Origin: an uncultured Gemmatimonadota bacterium
GTDB taxonomy: Bacteria; Gemmatimonadota; Gemmatimonadetes; Gemmatimonadales; Gemmatimonadaceae
Direction of reading: 5' to 3'
Length of the DNA stretch: 64,000 nucleotides
NCBI GenBank assembly: GCA_902825965.1
Contig: CADEDA010000007.1
Span: forward strand, 62,001 to 126,000
This document shows positions 10,244 through 18,367 of the stretch, piece after piece. The position numbers were made by a program, and so were the translations under genes. The notes under the pieces were generated by a model. It searched no databases and was not told the origin of the DNA. It saw only the letters and a list, made by a program, of their open reading frames with translations. How positions within the stretch are numbered: position 1 is the stretch's first letter; every line of letters begins with the position of its first letter.

Positions 10244-12229
10244 TCAGGCGGCGCTGACCGCTGTCTCGCTGCCCGCGGGTGTGGGTGAGGCCGACACGGA
10301 CATCGCCGCCACGCGACGGGCATCTGGCGACGGCGCCGGCGTCAACTGCGCGCCGATCGACTCCGCGGACTGCGGCTTGCCGAGCAGGTAGCCCTGGACG
10401 CGGTCGCAGCCGAGGCCCTTGAGCATGGTGAGCTGCGACTCGGTCTCGACGCCTTCGGCGACGACTTCCATGCCCACGCTGTGGCCGAGCGCGAGCACGG
10501 CGCGCAGGATGGCGACGTCCTCCTTGTCGTCCGGCAGACCGCGCACGAACGACCGGTCCACCTTGAGTGTGCCCGCGGAGAGGCGCTTGAGGTACGCGAG
10601 CGACGAGTAGCCGGTGCCGAAGTCGTCGATCGCCACGCGCACGCCCATCTCGCGCAGCTCCTTGAGGATCGCCTGCACGCGCTCGGGGTCGGCCATGAGC
10701 TGGCTCTCGGTGATCTCCACTTCGAGCGAGCGGCCGTCGATGCCCGCCGCCGCGAGCGCCTCGCGCACGTCCTGCACCAGCGTGGTGGATGCGAACTGCT
10801 TGAGCGAGAGGTTCACGCTGACGTACGGCATGCTGATGCCGGCCTCGCGCCAGGCGCGCACCTGCTGGCAGGCCGTGCGGATGACCCACTGGCCGATCCG
10901 CACGATCAGGCCGGACTGCTCCGCCACGTCGAGGAAGGCGCCGGGGGCGAGCAGGCCGCGCTGCGGGTGCTGCCAGCGGATGAGCGACTCCACGCTGGAG
11001 CAGGCGCCGCTGCTGCACTCGAACAACGGCTGGAACACCAGGCGCAGTTCATCGCGCTCGAGGGCGATGCGCAGTTCCTCCTCGAGCGTGTACGTCTCGC
11101 GCTGGCGCTCGGCCAGCTCCGGCGTGAAGAAGCGCCAGGTGTTCTTGCCCGATTCCTTGGACTGGTACATCGCCGTGTCGGCATGCTTGAGCAGCGTGTC
11201 CGCGTCCCCGCCGTCCTGCGGGTAGAGCGCGATGCCGATGCTGCCCGACACGTGTACCGAGCGCTCCCCGAGCGGCACCGGCTTGTTGATCTGGTCCAGC
11301 AGGCGCTGGGCGATCTGCTGCACCACCCGCCGGTCGCCGAAGTGGTCGACCAGCACCACGAACTCGTCGCCGCCGAGGCGGGCGACGATGTCCCGCTCGC
11401 GCAGCGCGTGCTGCAGCCGCCCGGCGACGATCTTGAGCAGCTGGTCACCCGCCGCGTGCCCGAGTGTGTCGTTGACGATCTTGAAGCGGTCGAGGTCGAT
11501 GAACATCACCGCGTGCTCATGCGGGTCGATGCCCTGGGCCGAGAGCCGCTCCTCGAGCTTCGCGAGGAACTTGCTGCGGTTGGGCAAGCCGGTGAGCGAA
11601 TCGAACCGTGCGAGCTGGTTCACCGCCTGCGCGTCGAGGCTGGCCTTGGTCACGTCCGAGGCCACGCCGCGATAGCCGGCGAAGACGTCCTCGACGAAGT
11701 AGGGCTCGCCGCTCGCGCGGAGGTACAGGGGCTGGCCGTCCGGCCGCTTGAGGCCGAACACGAAATTGCGGAAGGGCTGCTTGGCGCGCAGCCGCGCCGC
11801 GTGCTCCTTGTGGTCACTCCCGGAGACCGGGGGCAACTGGTCCACCCGCATCGTCTGCCCGAGGTAGGCGCTGAAGTCGAGCTCGCGGCCTTCCGACGGC
11901 GCGGTGACGTACACGAGCCGGCCCTCGGCGTCGATCTCCCACACCCAGTCGGAGGACAGGGAGACCAGGCTCGCGTGCCGGGCCTCGCTGGCGCGGAGCT
12001 TGGCGTGCAGCGAGAGCATCTCGCGGGACGAGATCTCCTGCGAGCGCTCCAGCAGGTAGAGTTCGCGGTCGAAGTCGTCGTAGGCCTTGCTCACCCGCTC
12101 GAGCAGCAGCAGCATCGTCTCCGGCGTGGCCCGCGCGCAGGTCACGCTCGCATCCTTGCAGATGCGCTTCATCTGGCGCATCAGCAGGGGATGCAGTTCG
12201 GGCGGGACCTCGGCGTCGGGCGCGGTCAT
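10244..12229 (-). CDS. PAS-GGDEF-EAL cyclic-di-GMP enzyme
   Basis: This 661-residue cytoplasmic protein carries an N-terminal helical region and a PAS-like sensor (about 85-195). A GGDEF diguanylate cyclase domain (about 205-375) and an EAL phosphodiesterase domain (about 390-635) follow. The cyclase motif is intact (LGGDEFVVL), and a product-inhibition I-site RERD lies five residues before it. The phosphodiesterase motif reads ESL instead of EAL, but the other metal and catalytic positions look intact: YVSVNLS, EITES, IDDFGTGYSS, LKVDRSF and VVAEGVET. Both activities are therefore possible. The start at ATG 12227-12229 lies five bases after the FIST gene stop, implying coupled expression and probably a shared signal. 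I rejected the longer frame reaching 12799 because it runs through the FIST gene. Confidence 0.92.
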   Translation of the reverse strand: MTAPDAEVPPELHPLLMRQMKRICKDASVTCARATPETMLLLLERVSKAYDDFDRELYLLERSQEISSREMLSLHAKLRASEARHASLVSLSSDWVWEIDAEGRLVYVTAPSEGRELDFSAYLGQTMRVDQLPPVSGSDHKEHAARLRAKQPFRNFVFGLKRPDGQPLYLRASGEPYFVEDVFAGYRGVASDVTKASLDAQAVNQLARFDSLTGLPNRSKFLAKLEERLSAQGIDPHEHAVMFIDLDRFKIVNDTLGHAAGDQLLKIVAGRLQHALRERDIVARLGGDEFVVLVDHFGDRRVVQQIAQRLLDQINKPVPLGERSVHVSGSIGIALYPQDGGDADTLLKHADTAMYQSKESGKNTWRFFTPELAERQRETYTLEEELRIALERDELRLVFQPLFECSSGACSSVESLIRWQHPQRGLLAPGAFLDVAEQSGLIVRIGQWVIRTACQQVRAWREAGISMPYVSVNLSLKQFASTTLVQDVREALAAAGIDGRSLEVEITESQLMADPERVQAILKELREMGVRVAIDDFGTGYSSLAYLKRLSAGTLKVDRSFVRGLPDDKEDVAILRAVLALGHSVGMEVVAEGVETESQLTMLKGLGCDRVQGYLLGKPQSAESIGAQLTPAPSPDARRVAAMSVSASPTPAGSETAVSAA

Positions 12230-12234
12230 GCGCG

Positions 12235-13377
12235 TCAGCGCTCGCTGAACGTGGTGATGGTGATCGTCTGGTTGTGCAGCTCCGCCGGCGCCCCCTCGGC
12301 GCCGGAGGCGATCTCCCCGTTGGAGTAGAAGCCGACATGGGCCGAGCCCGCCGGCGAGCCGTCGAAGATCGTCTCCACTTCCTCGTCGGTGCGCTCGCCG
12401 AGCAGCATGCGGCGACCGACACAGCTCACCGAGACCACCAGTGCTGGGCGGTCCACCGGCAGCTGTTCGCTGGCCCGCGAGATCGCGACCCAGGCGCTGT
12501 TGACGAGGCGCTCGTTGGTGGTGCGCATCAGCCGCGCCGTCGCACCGGTGGGCATGTCGCCGCCGAAGATCATCGCGCGGCGCGCCTCGTCGATGCCGAG
12601 CAGCGTGCGCACCAGCGGCGGCGCCTTGTCGCCGGGGCGCCGGATGGAGAGCGGGAAGAGCAGTCCCGAACCCGGCAGGTCCTTGGCGAAGTCCCCGAGG
12701 TACTGCTTGTAGAGGTCGAGCGCGGGCTTGCCGTCGAGCTCCAGGAGCACGTGGCCCTCGGACTTGGTGATCAGGCGGTCGGGCCCGAAGTCGTTCCACC
12801 CGCCGTCCACACCCACACCGACGTTGATCGCGTCGCCGTAGAAGCCGATGGCCGAGACGACGCCGTGCTGCGGGCTCCCATCGACGATCACCCAGGTGTT
12901 CTCGAACTTGGCGTCGTCGCCGGCGAGCCCGCCGGAGATGTGGACATGCGGCGGCAGGGCGGCGGCCAGGCCGTGCACCAGCTCGGTGCCGTGGACGTTC
13001 ACGCCGTGCGAGAGCACGAACACCGCGCTCAGATCGTCGTGGCGGAGGGCGTCGCCGAGCCGGCGCCCCGCGGCGCTGGAGTCCGCCGCGTCCGCGACCG
13101 GCGTGTGGGTGAGCCGCAGCGGGGTGTGCTCGAAGCGGGTGACGGCGACGCTGACGGTGTGGTCATGCACCGAGGCGCCGCGGATCTCGCCGGCGGTCGA
13201 GCAGCCGGCGACGATGGAACGCGGGAAGGCCGCGCGCAGCTCGTCGAAGGGCCGGGGATCGTTCCGCATCTCCCAGCCTCCGAAGGCCAGCACCAGCGTC
13301 TGTGGCCCGTCGAGCTCGGCGGGCAGTGGCGACGACCAGCCGGTCGCGGCGCGGTACTCGGTGGTGCTGACCTTCAC
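12235..13377 (-). CDS. FIST-domain sensory protein
   Basis: The 380-residue product has the two halves of FIST proteins: FIST_N with AGCSTAGEI near residue 57 and HISGGLAGDD near 140, and FIST_C with SCVGRRMLLG and HVGFYSNGEI toward the end. FIST domains are predicted input modules that bind small molecules and work with signalling enzymes. This start, GTG 13375-13377, has an AGAGG ribosome binding site six bases upstream. The gene is followed after five bases by the GGDEF-EAL gene, which suggests the FIST protein senses a ligand and controls cyclic-di-GMP turnover through that partner. It has no transmembrane segment, so it is probably cytoplasmic. Confidence 0.88.
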   Translation of the reverse strand: MKVSTTEYRAATGWSSPLPAELDGPQTLVLAFGGWEMRNDPRPFDELRAAFPRSIVAGCSTAGEIRGASVHDHTVSVAVTRFEHTPLRLTHTPVADAADSSAAGRRLGDALRHDDLSAVFVLSHGVNVHGTELVHGLAAALPPHVHISGGLAGDDAKFENTWVIVDGSPQHGVVSAIGFYGDAINVGVGVDGGWNDFGPDRLITKSEGHVLLELDGKPALDLYKQYLGDFAKDLPGSGLLFPLSIRRPGDKAPPLVRTLLGIDEARRAMIFGGDMPTGATARLMRTTNERLVNSAWVAISRASEQLPVDRPALVVSVSCVGRRMLLGERTDEEVETIFDGSPAGSAHVGFYSNGEIASGAEGAPAELHNQTITITTFSER

Positions 13378-13468
13378 GGGAACCTCTGTCGGGAAACGGT
13401 AGGACCTCGGCGTACCTGCCAGTATCGGGCGCGGGGCGGGGCGGATTGAGCGCCGCCGCGCGGCACCG

Positions 13469-15502
13469 TCACACTGGAACAGGCGGCGCCGACGCCTCGA
13501 GCGCCGTGGACTCGGTCGCGAGGGCGCCGGCGATGTCGAAGCGCTTGGCGTCGTACTCGAGCGCGAGGAAGGCGTCGAGCACCCGGCCATCGAACTGCGT
13601 GTCCCGGCCCTCGAGCAGGATCCCCACTGCCTTCTCGCGGGGCATTCCTGCGCGGTAGGGGCGGTCACTCGTGAGTGCGTCGTAGACGTCGGCGACCGCG
13701 AGGATGCGCGCCAGCCAGGGCACCGCGTCGCCGGCGAGCCGATCCGGATACCCGGTGCCGTCCGGCCGCTCGTGGTGCGAGCGGACGATCGGGAGCACGT
13801 CCTCGAAGCCCGGGATGGGAGAGAGGATGTCGAAGCCCACGGCCGGGTGGCGCTCCACGATCGCGCGCTCCTCCGGCGTCAGGCGCCCGGGCTTGTCGAG
13901 CACCTCCGGCGGCACCGCCACCTTGCCGATGTCGTGCAGCAGCCCGCCGCGGTACAACTGCCCCAGCGCCACGTCATCGAGGTCGAGCCGGCGCCCGATC
14001 GCGATGGCGAGGTGGGTGACGCGTTCGCTGTGGCCCGCCGTCCAGTGCGAGTTCGCATCGATCGTCCGCGCGAATGCGCGCAGCGTGCCCGCGGACAGCG
14101 CTTCCAGTCGCTCCAGCAGATGCACGTTGCCCAACGCCAGCGCCACCCGGTCGGCGAGGCGCTGGGCGTTCGCGAGGGCAGACGAGGCGTCCGGACTGGC
14201 GGTGGCCAGCACCGGCGCCGACGGCCGCCGTGGTTGCAGCACGATGGCGCCCAGCAGTGCGTCGCGGTGCATCAGCACCAGCCGGACGACGCTGCCGGCA
14301 CCGGAACCGCCCCCCGGGGTGCGCTCCGCCTCGGCCAGCAGCTCGGCGCGGAGGTCCGCCGACAGCGCCTGCCGATGGATGACCGGCGCCGGGGCATTGC
14401 CGGAGCTGAACACCATGCGATGTGTGGTCACCAGCGTGTTGCGGTCGGACGGCGGGATGTAGCTCACCGACACCGAGGCCCAGTCGCCCGAGGCCGCGAG
14501 GGCCTCCGCGGCGCGCGCCGCGATGCTCGTGGCCTCACGGTCCGTGAGCGCGGCCGCGTCGATGGCGTCCATGGTGCGCAGCAGCCGGACCTGGTCGCCG
14601 AGCGCGCGGTTGAGGTGGTTGAAGGCCTCGCCGAGTTCCCGGAACTCGTCGCCGCTGGCGATCGCGATGGTCGAGTCGAGGTCGCCCGCGGTGATGCGGC
14701 GCGTGGCGTCGCGGAGCACACGCAGCGGCTCCGTGCTCACGCGGATCTGCCGGTGCGCCGCGGCGAACGCCGTCACGAATCCCAGCGCGAGCAGGATCCC
14801 CAGCGTCAGCGTGAACGACCGGTTGGTGGCCCGCAGCGCGTCGGTCGGTTCGAGCACGACCAGACGCCAGGAGCGGCTGGCGAAGGTGTCGCGCAGGTAG
14901 AGGTCGTTCTGCGCGCTGATGTGCGTGTCGCCGAGGCGGGCGACCTCGCCGCCGCGGTCCACCATCGCGAGGTCGCGCAGGAAGACGACGTCACCGAAGG
15001 CGAGTTGCGGCGAACACCGGACGCGCTCCCAGGTCTCGAGCACGAAGATGCAATACTCGGCGTCCTCGCTCTCGAGCAGTTCGTCGATGGGACTCCAGAA
15101 GAAGGCGTTGTGCAGGCGGACCACGCTGGAGTCCTGCGCGCCGACGTCGCGCACGAGGCGCACGGCGGCGTCGCGGTCGGGGCCGTCCGCCGATTCCACG
15201 CGGATGGCGACGCGCACCGCGCGCGCCGCCTCACCGACGGAGACCCCGGCGGCTCCTGGAGGCCGCCGGGGTGGCGGCTCGCCGAACTCCGCGGCGCGCG
15301 CCGTGAGGCGCCCCATGAGCACGAGTGCCGCGGCCTTGGCGCTCCGCGCCACCCGGTCCTCGGCCTCGGTCGCGAGGGTCCGGCGCACGTACCACACGCC
15401 GGCGACCGACACGAGCAGCGCCGGCAACAGGCCGGCGAGCAGGAAATGCGCGAGCATGCGCCTCGCGACCGCCGTCTCGAGGAATCCGAGCCGCGGACGC
15501 AT
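13469..15502 (-). CDS. Membrane-bound HD-GYP phosphodiesterase
   Basis: The 677-residue protein has an N-terminal membrane helix (about 15-37), a periplasmic sensor of roughly 190 residues, and a second helix near 230-250. A HAMP linker, a GAF-like region (about 310-460) and a C-terminal HD-GYP domain (about 465-650) follow. Diagnostic motifs are visible: GHSERV, LLHDIGK (metal-binding HD) and HHERPDGTGYP (the GYP motif), then AVADVYDALTSDRPYR. HD-GYP enzymes degrade cyclic-di-GMP, so this gene would oppose the cyclase encoded just downstream on the same strand. Its start codon shares one base with the stop of the upstream pilin-like gene (TGATG), a sign of translational coupling. Confidence 0.92.
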   Translation of the reverse strand: MRPRLGFLETAVARRMLAHFLLAGLLPALLVSVAGVWYVRRTLATEAEDRVARSAKAAALVLMGRLTARAAEFGEPPPRRPPGAAGVSVGEAARAVRVAIRVESADGPDRDAAVRLVRDVGAQDSSVVRLHNAFFWSPIDELLESEDAEYCIFVLETWERVRCSPQLAFGDVVFLRDLAMVDRGGEVARLGDTHISAQNDLYLRDTFASRSWRLVVLEPTDALRATNRSFTLTLGILLALGFVTAFAAAHRQIRVSTEPLRVLRDATRRITAGDLDSTIAIASGDEFRELGEAFNHLNRALGDQVRLLRTMDAIDAAALTDREATSIAARAAEALAASGDWASVSVSYIPPSDRNTLVTTHRMVFSSGNAPAPVIHRQALSADLRAELLAEAERTPGGGSGAGSVVRLVLMHRDALLGAIVLQPRRPSAPVLATASPDASSALANAQRLADRVALALGNVHLLERLEALSAGTLRAFARTIDANSHWTAGHSERVTHLAIAIGRRLDLDDVALGQLYRGGLLHDIGKVAVPPEVLDKPGRLTPEERAIVERHPAVGFDILSPIPGFEDVLPIVRSHHERPDGTGYPDRLAGDAVPWLARILAVADVYDALTSDRPYRAGMPREKAVGILLEGRDTQFDGRVLDAFLALEYDAKRFDIAGALATESTALEASAPPVPV

Positions 15503-16107
15503 CAGAACTTGGAGGCGAGACCGATGAACCCACCGTCATTGGCCATGACGATGTCGTCGCGGCTCGGGCGCGCGGTGAGCGGCGGCCGCGAGTCGCCATC
15601 GGGGCCCAGCGAGTAGAGGTCGTATCGTGAGTTGATCGGCACCAGGAAGCGGTCCTTGCGAGCGCCGGCCGGCGGCGGACTTCCACCACCACCACCGCCA
15701 CCACCGCTGCCACCGCCGCCACCGCCGCCACCGCCGCCGCCACCGCCGCCACCGCCGCCTCCACCACCACCGCCTCCACCACCCGGCGACGGCGGGAACT
15801 TGTAGAACACGTAGGGCCGCCCCCACGGGTCGCGCAGGTCGCCACGACCGATCTCCGCCAGCGTACCGGGCACGGAATCCAGGACGGCCAGATCCTGCGA
15901 GATCGCGCGGATGTCGCCGATCGCACGCGCGACACGCGCGCGGTCGATCGAATCGGCGATCGGCGGCACGGCGAGTCCGGCCAGCAACGACAGGATCACC
16001 ACCACGGCGATCAGTTCGATCAGCGTGAAGGCGTCACGGCGGCTGGAACGATTGCGTGCGAGGCGTCGGCGTCCACGGACGCTGACGGCGCTGGGGAGGA
16101 GGGACAC
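15502..16107 (-). CDS. GspG-like pseudopilin with a polyglycine insertion
   Basis: The 201-residue product carries a type IV prepilin signal, RRDAFTLIELIAVVVILSLL, with Ala instead of the usual Gly before the cleavage site. The conserved GspG-type segment DPWGRPYVFY follows, then a run of about 33 glycines with one serine (residues 109-142) and a C-terminal beta part ending GGFIGLASKF. It is a paralogue of the gene at 16847-17332, which has about eight ordinary residues where this one has polyglycine. Pseudopilins build the piston of type II secretion or related pili. No secretion ATPase or secretin is in the window. The only plausible start is GTG 16105-16107, just behind a strong stem-loop. 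Confidence 0.85.
   Translation of the reverse strand: MSLLPSAVSVRGRRRLARNRSSRRDAFTLIELIAVVVILSLLAGLAVPPIADSIDRARVARAIGDIRAISQDLAVLDSVPGTLAEIGRGDLRDPWGRPYVFYKFPPSPGGGGGGGGGGGGGGGGGGGGGGGGGSGGGGGGGGSPPPAGARKDRFLVPINSRYDLYSLGPDGDSRPPLTARPSRDDIVMANDGGFIGLASKF
15682..15783. repeat. GGN triplet repeat encoding polyglycine
   Basis: On the minus strand, 34 consecutive codons are GGN (mainly GGT and GGC) except for one AGC serine codon. On the plus strand this reads as runs of ACC and GCC. The tract lies inside the pseudopilin gene and keeps the frame. Such triplet runs are prone to replication slippage, so the length may vary between isolates or be hard to assemble. Confidence 0.95.
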
Positions 16108-16111
16108 GAGA

Positions 16112-16160
16112 AGGGCCTGCGATCAGGAAGGAGATGCTCCTTCTGGTATCGGCAGGCCCT
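16112..16160 (-). promoter_or_regulatory. Nested stem-loop just upstream of the polyglycine pseudopilin start
   Basis: A perfect nine-base outer stem (16112-16120 with 16152-16160) encloses a second, seven-base stem with a three-base loop (GAAGGAG at 16127-16133 with CTCCTTC at 16137-16143). The outer stem ends four bases before the GTG start of the minus-strand pseudopilin. The one Shine-Dalgarno-like AGAAGGAG on the transcript strand lies inside the inner stem. It may be a terminator between the 193-residue-protein gene and the pseudopilin gene, an attenuator, or a translational control hairpin. There is no clean T-run after it, only TTCTC. Confidence 0.6.
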
Positions 16161-16215
16161 CGGTGGAACTAGAGATGTCCAGCGACCGGGACGCGTGGCC
16201 CCGTCAGGATGCGCG

Positions 16216-16797
16216 CTACTTGCCGGCGGGCTCCCAGACCAGTCCTTCCGGCCGCGCGAACACCAGGCGCGGCACCGGGATCGTCACCACGGTCGCCTCG
16301 AGGTCCACCGGGGCGCCTTGGTCGATGTAGCTGATCACGAACTTGGTCGAGTCCCCACGGAAGGTCGTCGTGATCGCGTCGATCGGATGCGACGTGGTGG
16401 GGTTGGAGCCGATGGAGATCAGGACCTGGTTGGACGTGAACGCGATCCGATTGCCGGCGTACTTGGGGTGCGACGTCACCCACTCGCGCTGCAGCGAGGC
16501 CGGCACGTTGAGGTCGGGCTTGGGCCAGAGCTTCACCGCGGCGAAGATCGCCGCCATGATGACGGCCATGGTCGGCAGGAAGACCTTGGTGGCCTTGGGG
16601 TTGTTGAGGTGGAACTGCTTGGCCTTGGCGAGCATCGCGGCCGCCGCGGCCGCGGCACCCGGGCGCTTGGGCGGGAGGCGCATGAGCTCGCCGACGTGGG
16701 TCAGCGCCTCACGGATCTCCGGCAGTTCCTTCACTTCGCCGGGCTTCTTGGCCGCGGACGTGCGCGGTTCCGGGCGTTCGGTTTCGGTGGTCGCCAT
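16216..16797 (-). CDS. Uncharacterised single-pass membrane protein between the pseudopilins
   Basis: This 193-residue product has a cytoplasmic N-terminal half rich in Pro, Lys, Ala and Glu (with a run of seven Ala). One membrane helix lies at about 72-92 (VFLPTMAVIMAAIFAAVKLW), and a small extracytoplasmic beta-rich C-terminal domain contains RIAFTSNQVLISIG. I do not recognise the family. The bitopic layout and position between two pseudopilin genes recall minor assembly proteins of type II secretion or type IV pilus systems (GspL/M- or PilN/O-like in topology only), but there is no sequence motif to support that assignment. Confidence 0.75.
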   Translation of the reverse strand: MATTETERPEPRTSAAKKPGEVKELPEIREALTHVGELMRLPPKRPGAAAAAAAMLAKAKQFHLNNPKATKVFLPTMAVIMAAIFAAVKLWPKPDLNVPASLQREWVTSHPKYAGNRIAFTSNQVLISIGSNPTTSHPIDAITTTFRGDSTKFVISYIDQGAPVDLEATVVTIPVPRLVFARPEGLVWEPAGK

Positions 16798-16846
16798 GTG
16801 CGTCGTCTGCCGAAGGGCGTTGCGGGTCGGTCCTGCTCAGGACGGC

Positions 16847-17332
16847 TCAGTACTTCGCGGCGAGTCCGATGAAGCCGCCGTCATTGCCGGCCACGACGTC
16901 GTCGCGGCTGGCTGCTGCGGTCAGTATCGGCACCGAGGCGCCGTTCGGGCCCATCGAGTACACGTCGAAGCGCACGTTGATGGGGACGTTGAAGCGGTCC
17001 TTGCGCGCCGCACCGGGGATGGCGGCATCCTCGGGGAACGGCAGGTAGACGTAGGGATTGCCCCAGGGGTCGCGCAGGTCGCCGCGTCCGATGTCGTTGA
17101 GCGAGGCGGGCAGGGAATCCAGCACCGCGAGGTCCTGCGCGACGGCGCGGATGTCGCCGATGGCGCGGGCGACCTTCGCCTTGTCGATGGAGTCGAGGAA
17201 CGGCGGCGCGGTGACCCCGGCGAGGAAGCCGATGATCGACACCACCGAGATGAGCTCGATCAGCGTGAACGCACGGCGCAGCGACGTGGATTGCGCTCGG
17301 CGGCGCGCGCGCGAGATTGTCTTGGATTGCAT
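16847..17332 (-). CDS. GspG-like pseudopilin
   Basis: The 161-residue product starts at ATG 17330-17332. A basic leader ends in RRA, then FTLIELISVVSIIGFLAGV, a type IV prepilin signal with Ala at the position before the expected cleavage. The mature part has the GspG-type DPWGNPYVYLPF segment and ends GGFIGLAAKY. It is strongly similar to the product at 15502-16107 across the helix and in KDRFNVPINVRFDVYSMGPNG. It is the first gene of a same-strand run that continues through the membrane protein, the second pseudopilin, HD-GYP, FIST and GGDEF-EAL genes, so it may set expression of the block. Confidence 0.87.
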   Translation of the reverse strand: MQSKTISRARRRAQSTSLRRAFTLIELISVVSIIGFLAGVTAPPFLDSIDKAKVARAIGDIRAVAQDLAVLDSLPASLNDIGRGDLRDPWGNPYVYLPFPEDAAIPGAARKDRFNVPINVRFDVYSMGPNGASVPILTAAASRDDVVAGNDGGFIGLAAKY

Positions 17333-17620
17333 CGGGCACCCTCCCAGCGTTTCGTCGCGTGAACCAACGGGACTGACACGGTCAAGGCAGAGACGAGCGA
17401 TGATACGCACAAGCAACGCGCCACCCGCGAGCCTGCCGTCGGACCTCCGCGAACGACCGCGTCCGCTGCGGGTGGCGTGCCTCTATACAGCAAGGCCCGT
17501 GCTCACTTCTCGTACGCCCGAAATCCGCGGAATCGCCCCTTTTCCCCGCCTTCCATCGAGCATCGTGCCTTGAAGGACGCAAATCGCCATTCCGTCCGGC
17601 TTCACCCGACCCTCGCCCAG
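17333..17620. promoter_or_regulatory. Divergent intergenic region upstream of the pseudopilin block
   Basis: These 288 bases separate the minus-strand pseudopilin start from the preferred plus-strand start at 17621. They must hold the promoter for the pseudopilin block and for the unknown gene. Part of the right side is open in the unknown gene's frame, with a TTG at 17570 as an alternative start. I see no confident promoter boxes, operator palindrome or terminator. Confidence 0.4.
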
Positions 17621-18367
17621 ATGGCGGAGGTCTACCGCCTCCCACGTGAGGGCGGCCGTGAGTCGCCACGCTTCGCGGCCTATCGCCGGGTGGTCGAGCA
17701 CACCTGGGGCCTGTCCACCTACAATCCCATGGCGGGCGACGTCGCACTGGAGTGCATCGAAGCCCTCCTGGCGATCGACGCGGAACAGCGTGCCTACGAC
17801 TGCGCCATGCGGGTAGCGGCGGTGACCGGCTACGCCGGCACGATCGACCTCGCGGTCGTGGTCGCGAGCCAAGGCCTCTGGACCGATCGTGTCGCCACCG
17901 AAGTCCAGTATCGGACGGTCGCCGCGCGACGTCCGGGGTTCGGACAGGTCTATGTATGGACCCGGGAGCCGGTCAGCGTCGACGGGCTCGAGCGCGAAGC
18001 CTGCGCCGAGGCCTACCGGGTGATCTGCACGGCGGAGCACGGCCCGGCCGACACCCTGCACGGCGTGCTGCGGCGCGAGGGGGCGGCCTACGCGCTTGCG
18101 GCGCGCTGCATGTCGACGCCGCAGGCCGTGGACGCCGTGAGCGCCGAGGACGCGACAGCCGTCCTCGGCGCTCTGGAGGTGCTCGGCGATTCGCGTGATG
18201 CCGGCGAGATCGCGACGGTGCTGTTCGGCGACGACTGCGCGCGCACGATGGGCTGGGCCACACTCGGGGTGCCGGACCGCGCCGGCTACCGTTGGGCCAT
18301 CGCCCGCGCGGCCTCAGGGCATCCAGACGTTCACGACGTTCACGGGCTGCGTCGCGTGGAGGAGTGA
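17621..18367 (+). CDS. Unrecognised 248-residue soluble protein
   Basis: From ATG 17621 the product is Ala/Arg-rich, probably helical and cytoplasmic, without signal peptide or membrane segments. It contains several cysteines spread through the chain (for example LECIE, YDCAM, VICTAEHG, DDCARTM). The frame extends upstream to 17477, so TTG 17570 or an earlier start is possible. I do not recognise the family. Its 3' end overlaps the end of the convergent lipoprotein gene by 54 bases, unusual unless one of the two ends is mispredicted. Confidence 0.6.
   Translation: MAEVYRLPREGGRESPRFAAYRRVVEHTWGLSTYNPMAGDVALECIEALLAIDAEQRAYDCAMRVAAVTGYAGTIDLAVVVASQGLWTDRVATEVQYRTVAARRPGFGQVYVWTREPVSVDGLEREACAEAYRVICTAEHGPADTLHGVLRREGAAYALAARCMSTPQAVDAVSAEDATAVLGALEVLGDSRDAGEIATVLFGDDCARTMGWATLGVPDRAGYRWAIARAASGHPDVHDVHGLRRVEE

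Noticed and set aside
10244-12799. Longer start for the GGDEF-EAL gene
   Set aside because: The extra 190 codons run through the FIST gene in another frame and are Arg/Ala-rich; ATG 12229 sits five bases after the FIST stop.
15640-15790. The ACC/GCC repeat as a sequencing artefact
   Set aside because: It keeps frame, is interrupted by one serine codon, and sits exactly where the paralogue has a short loop, so I treat it as real but note that length should be verified.
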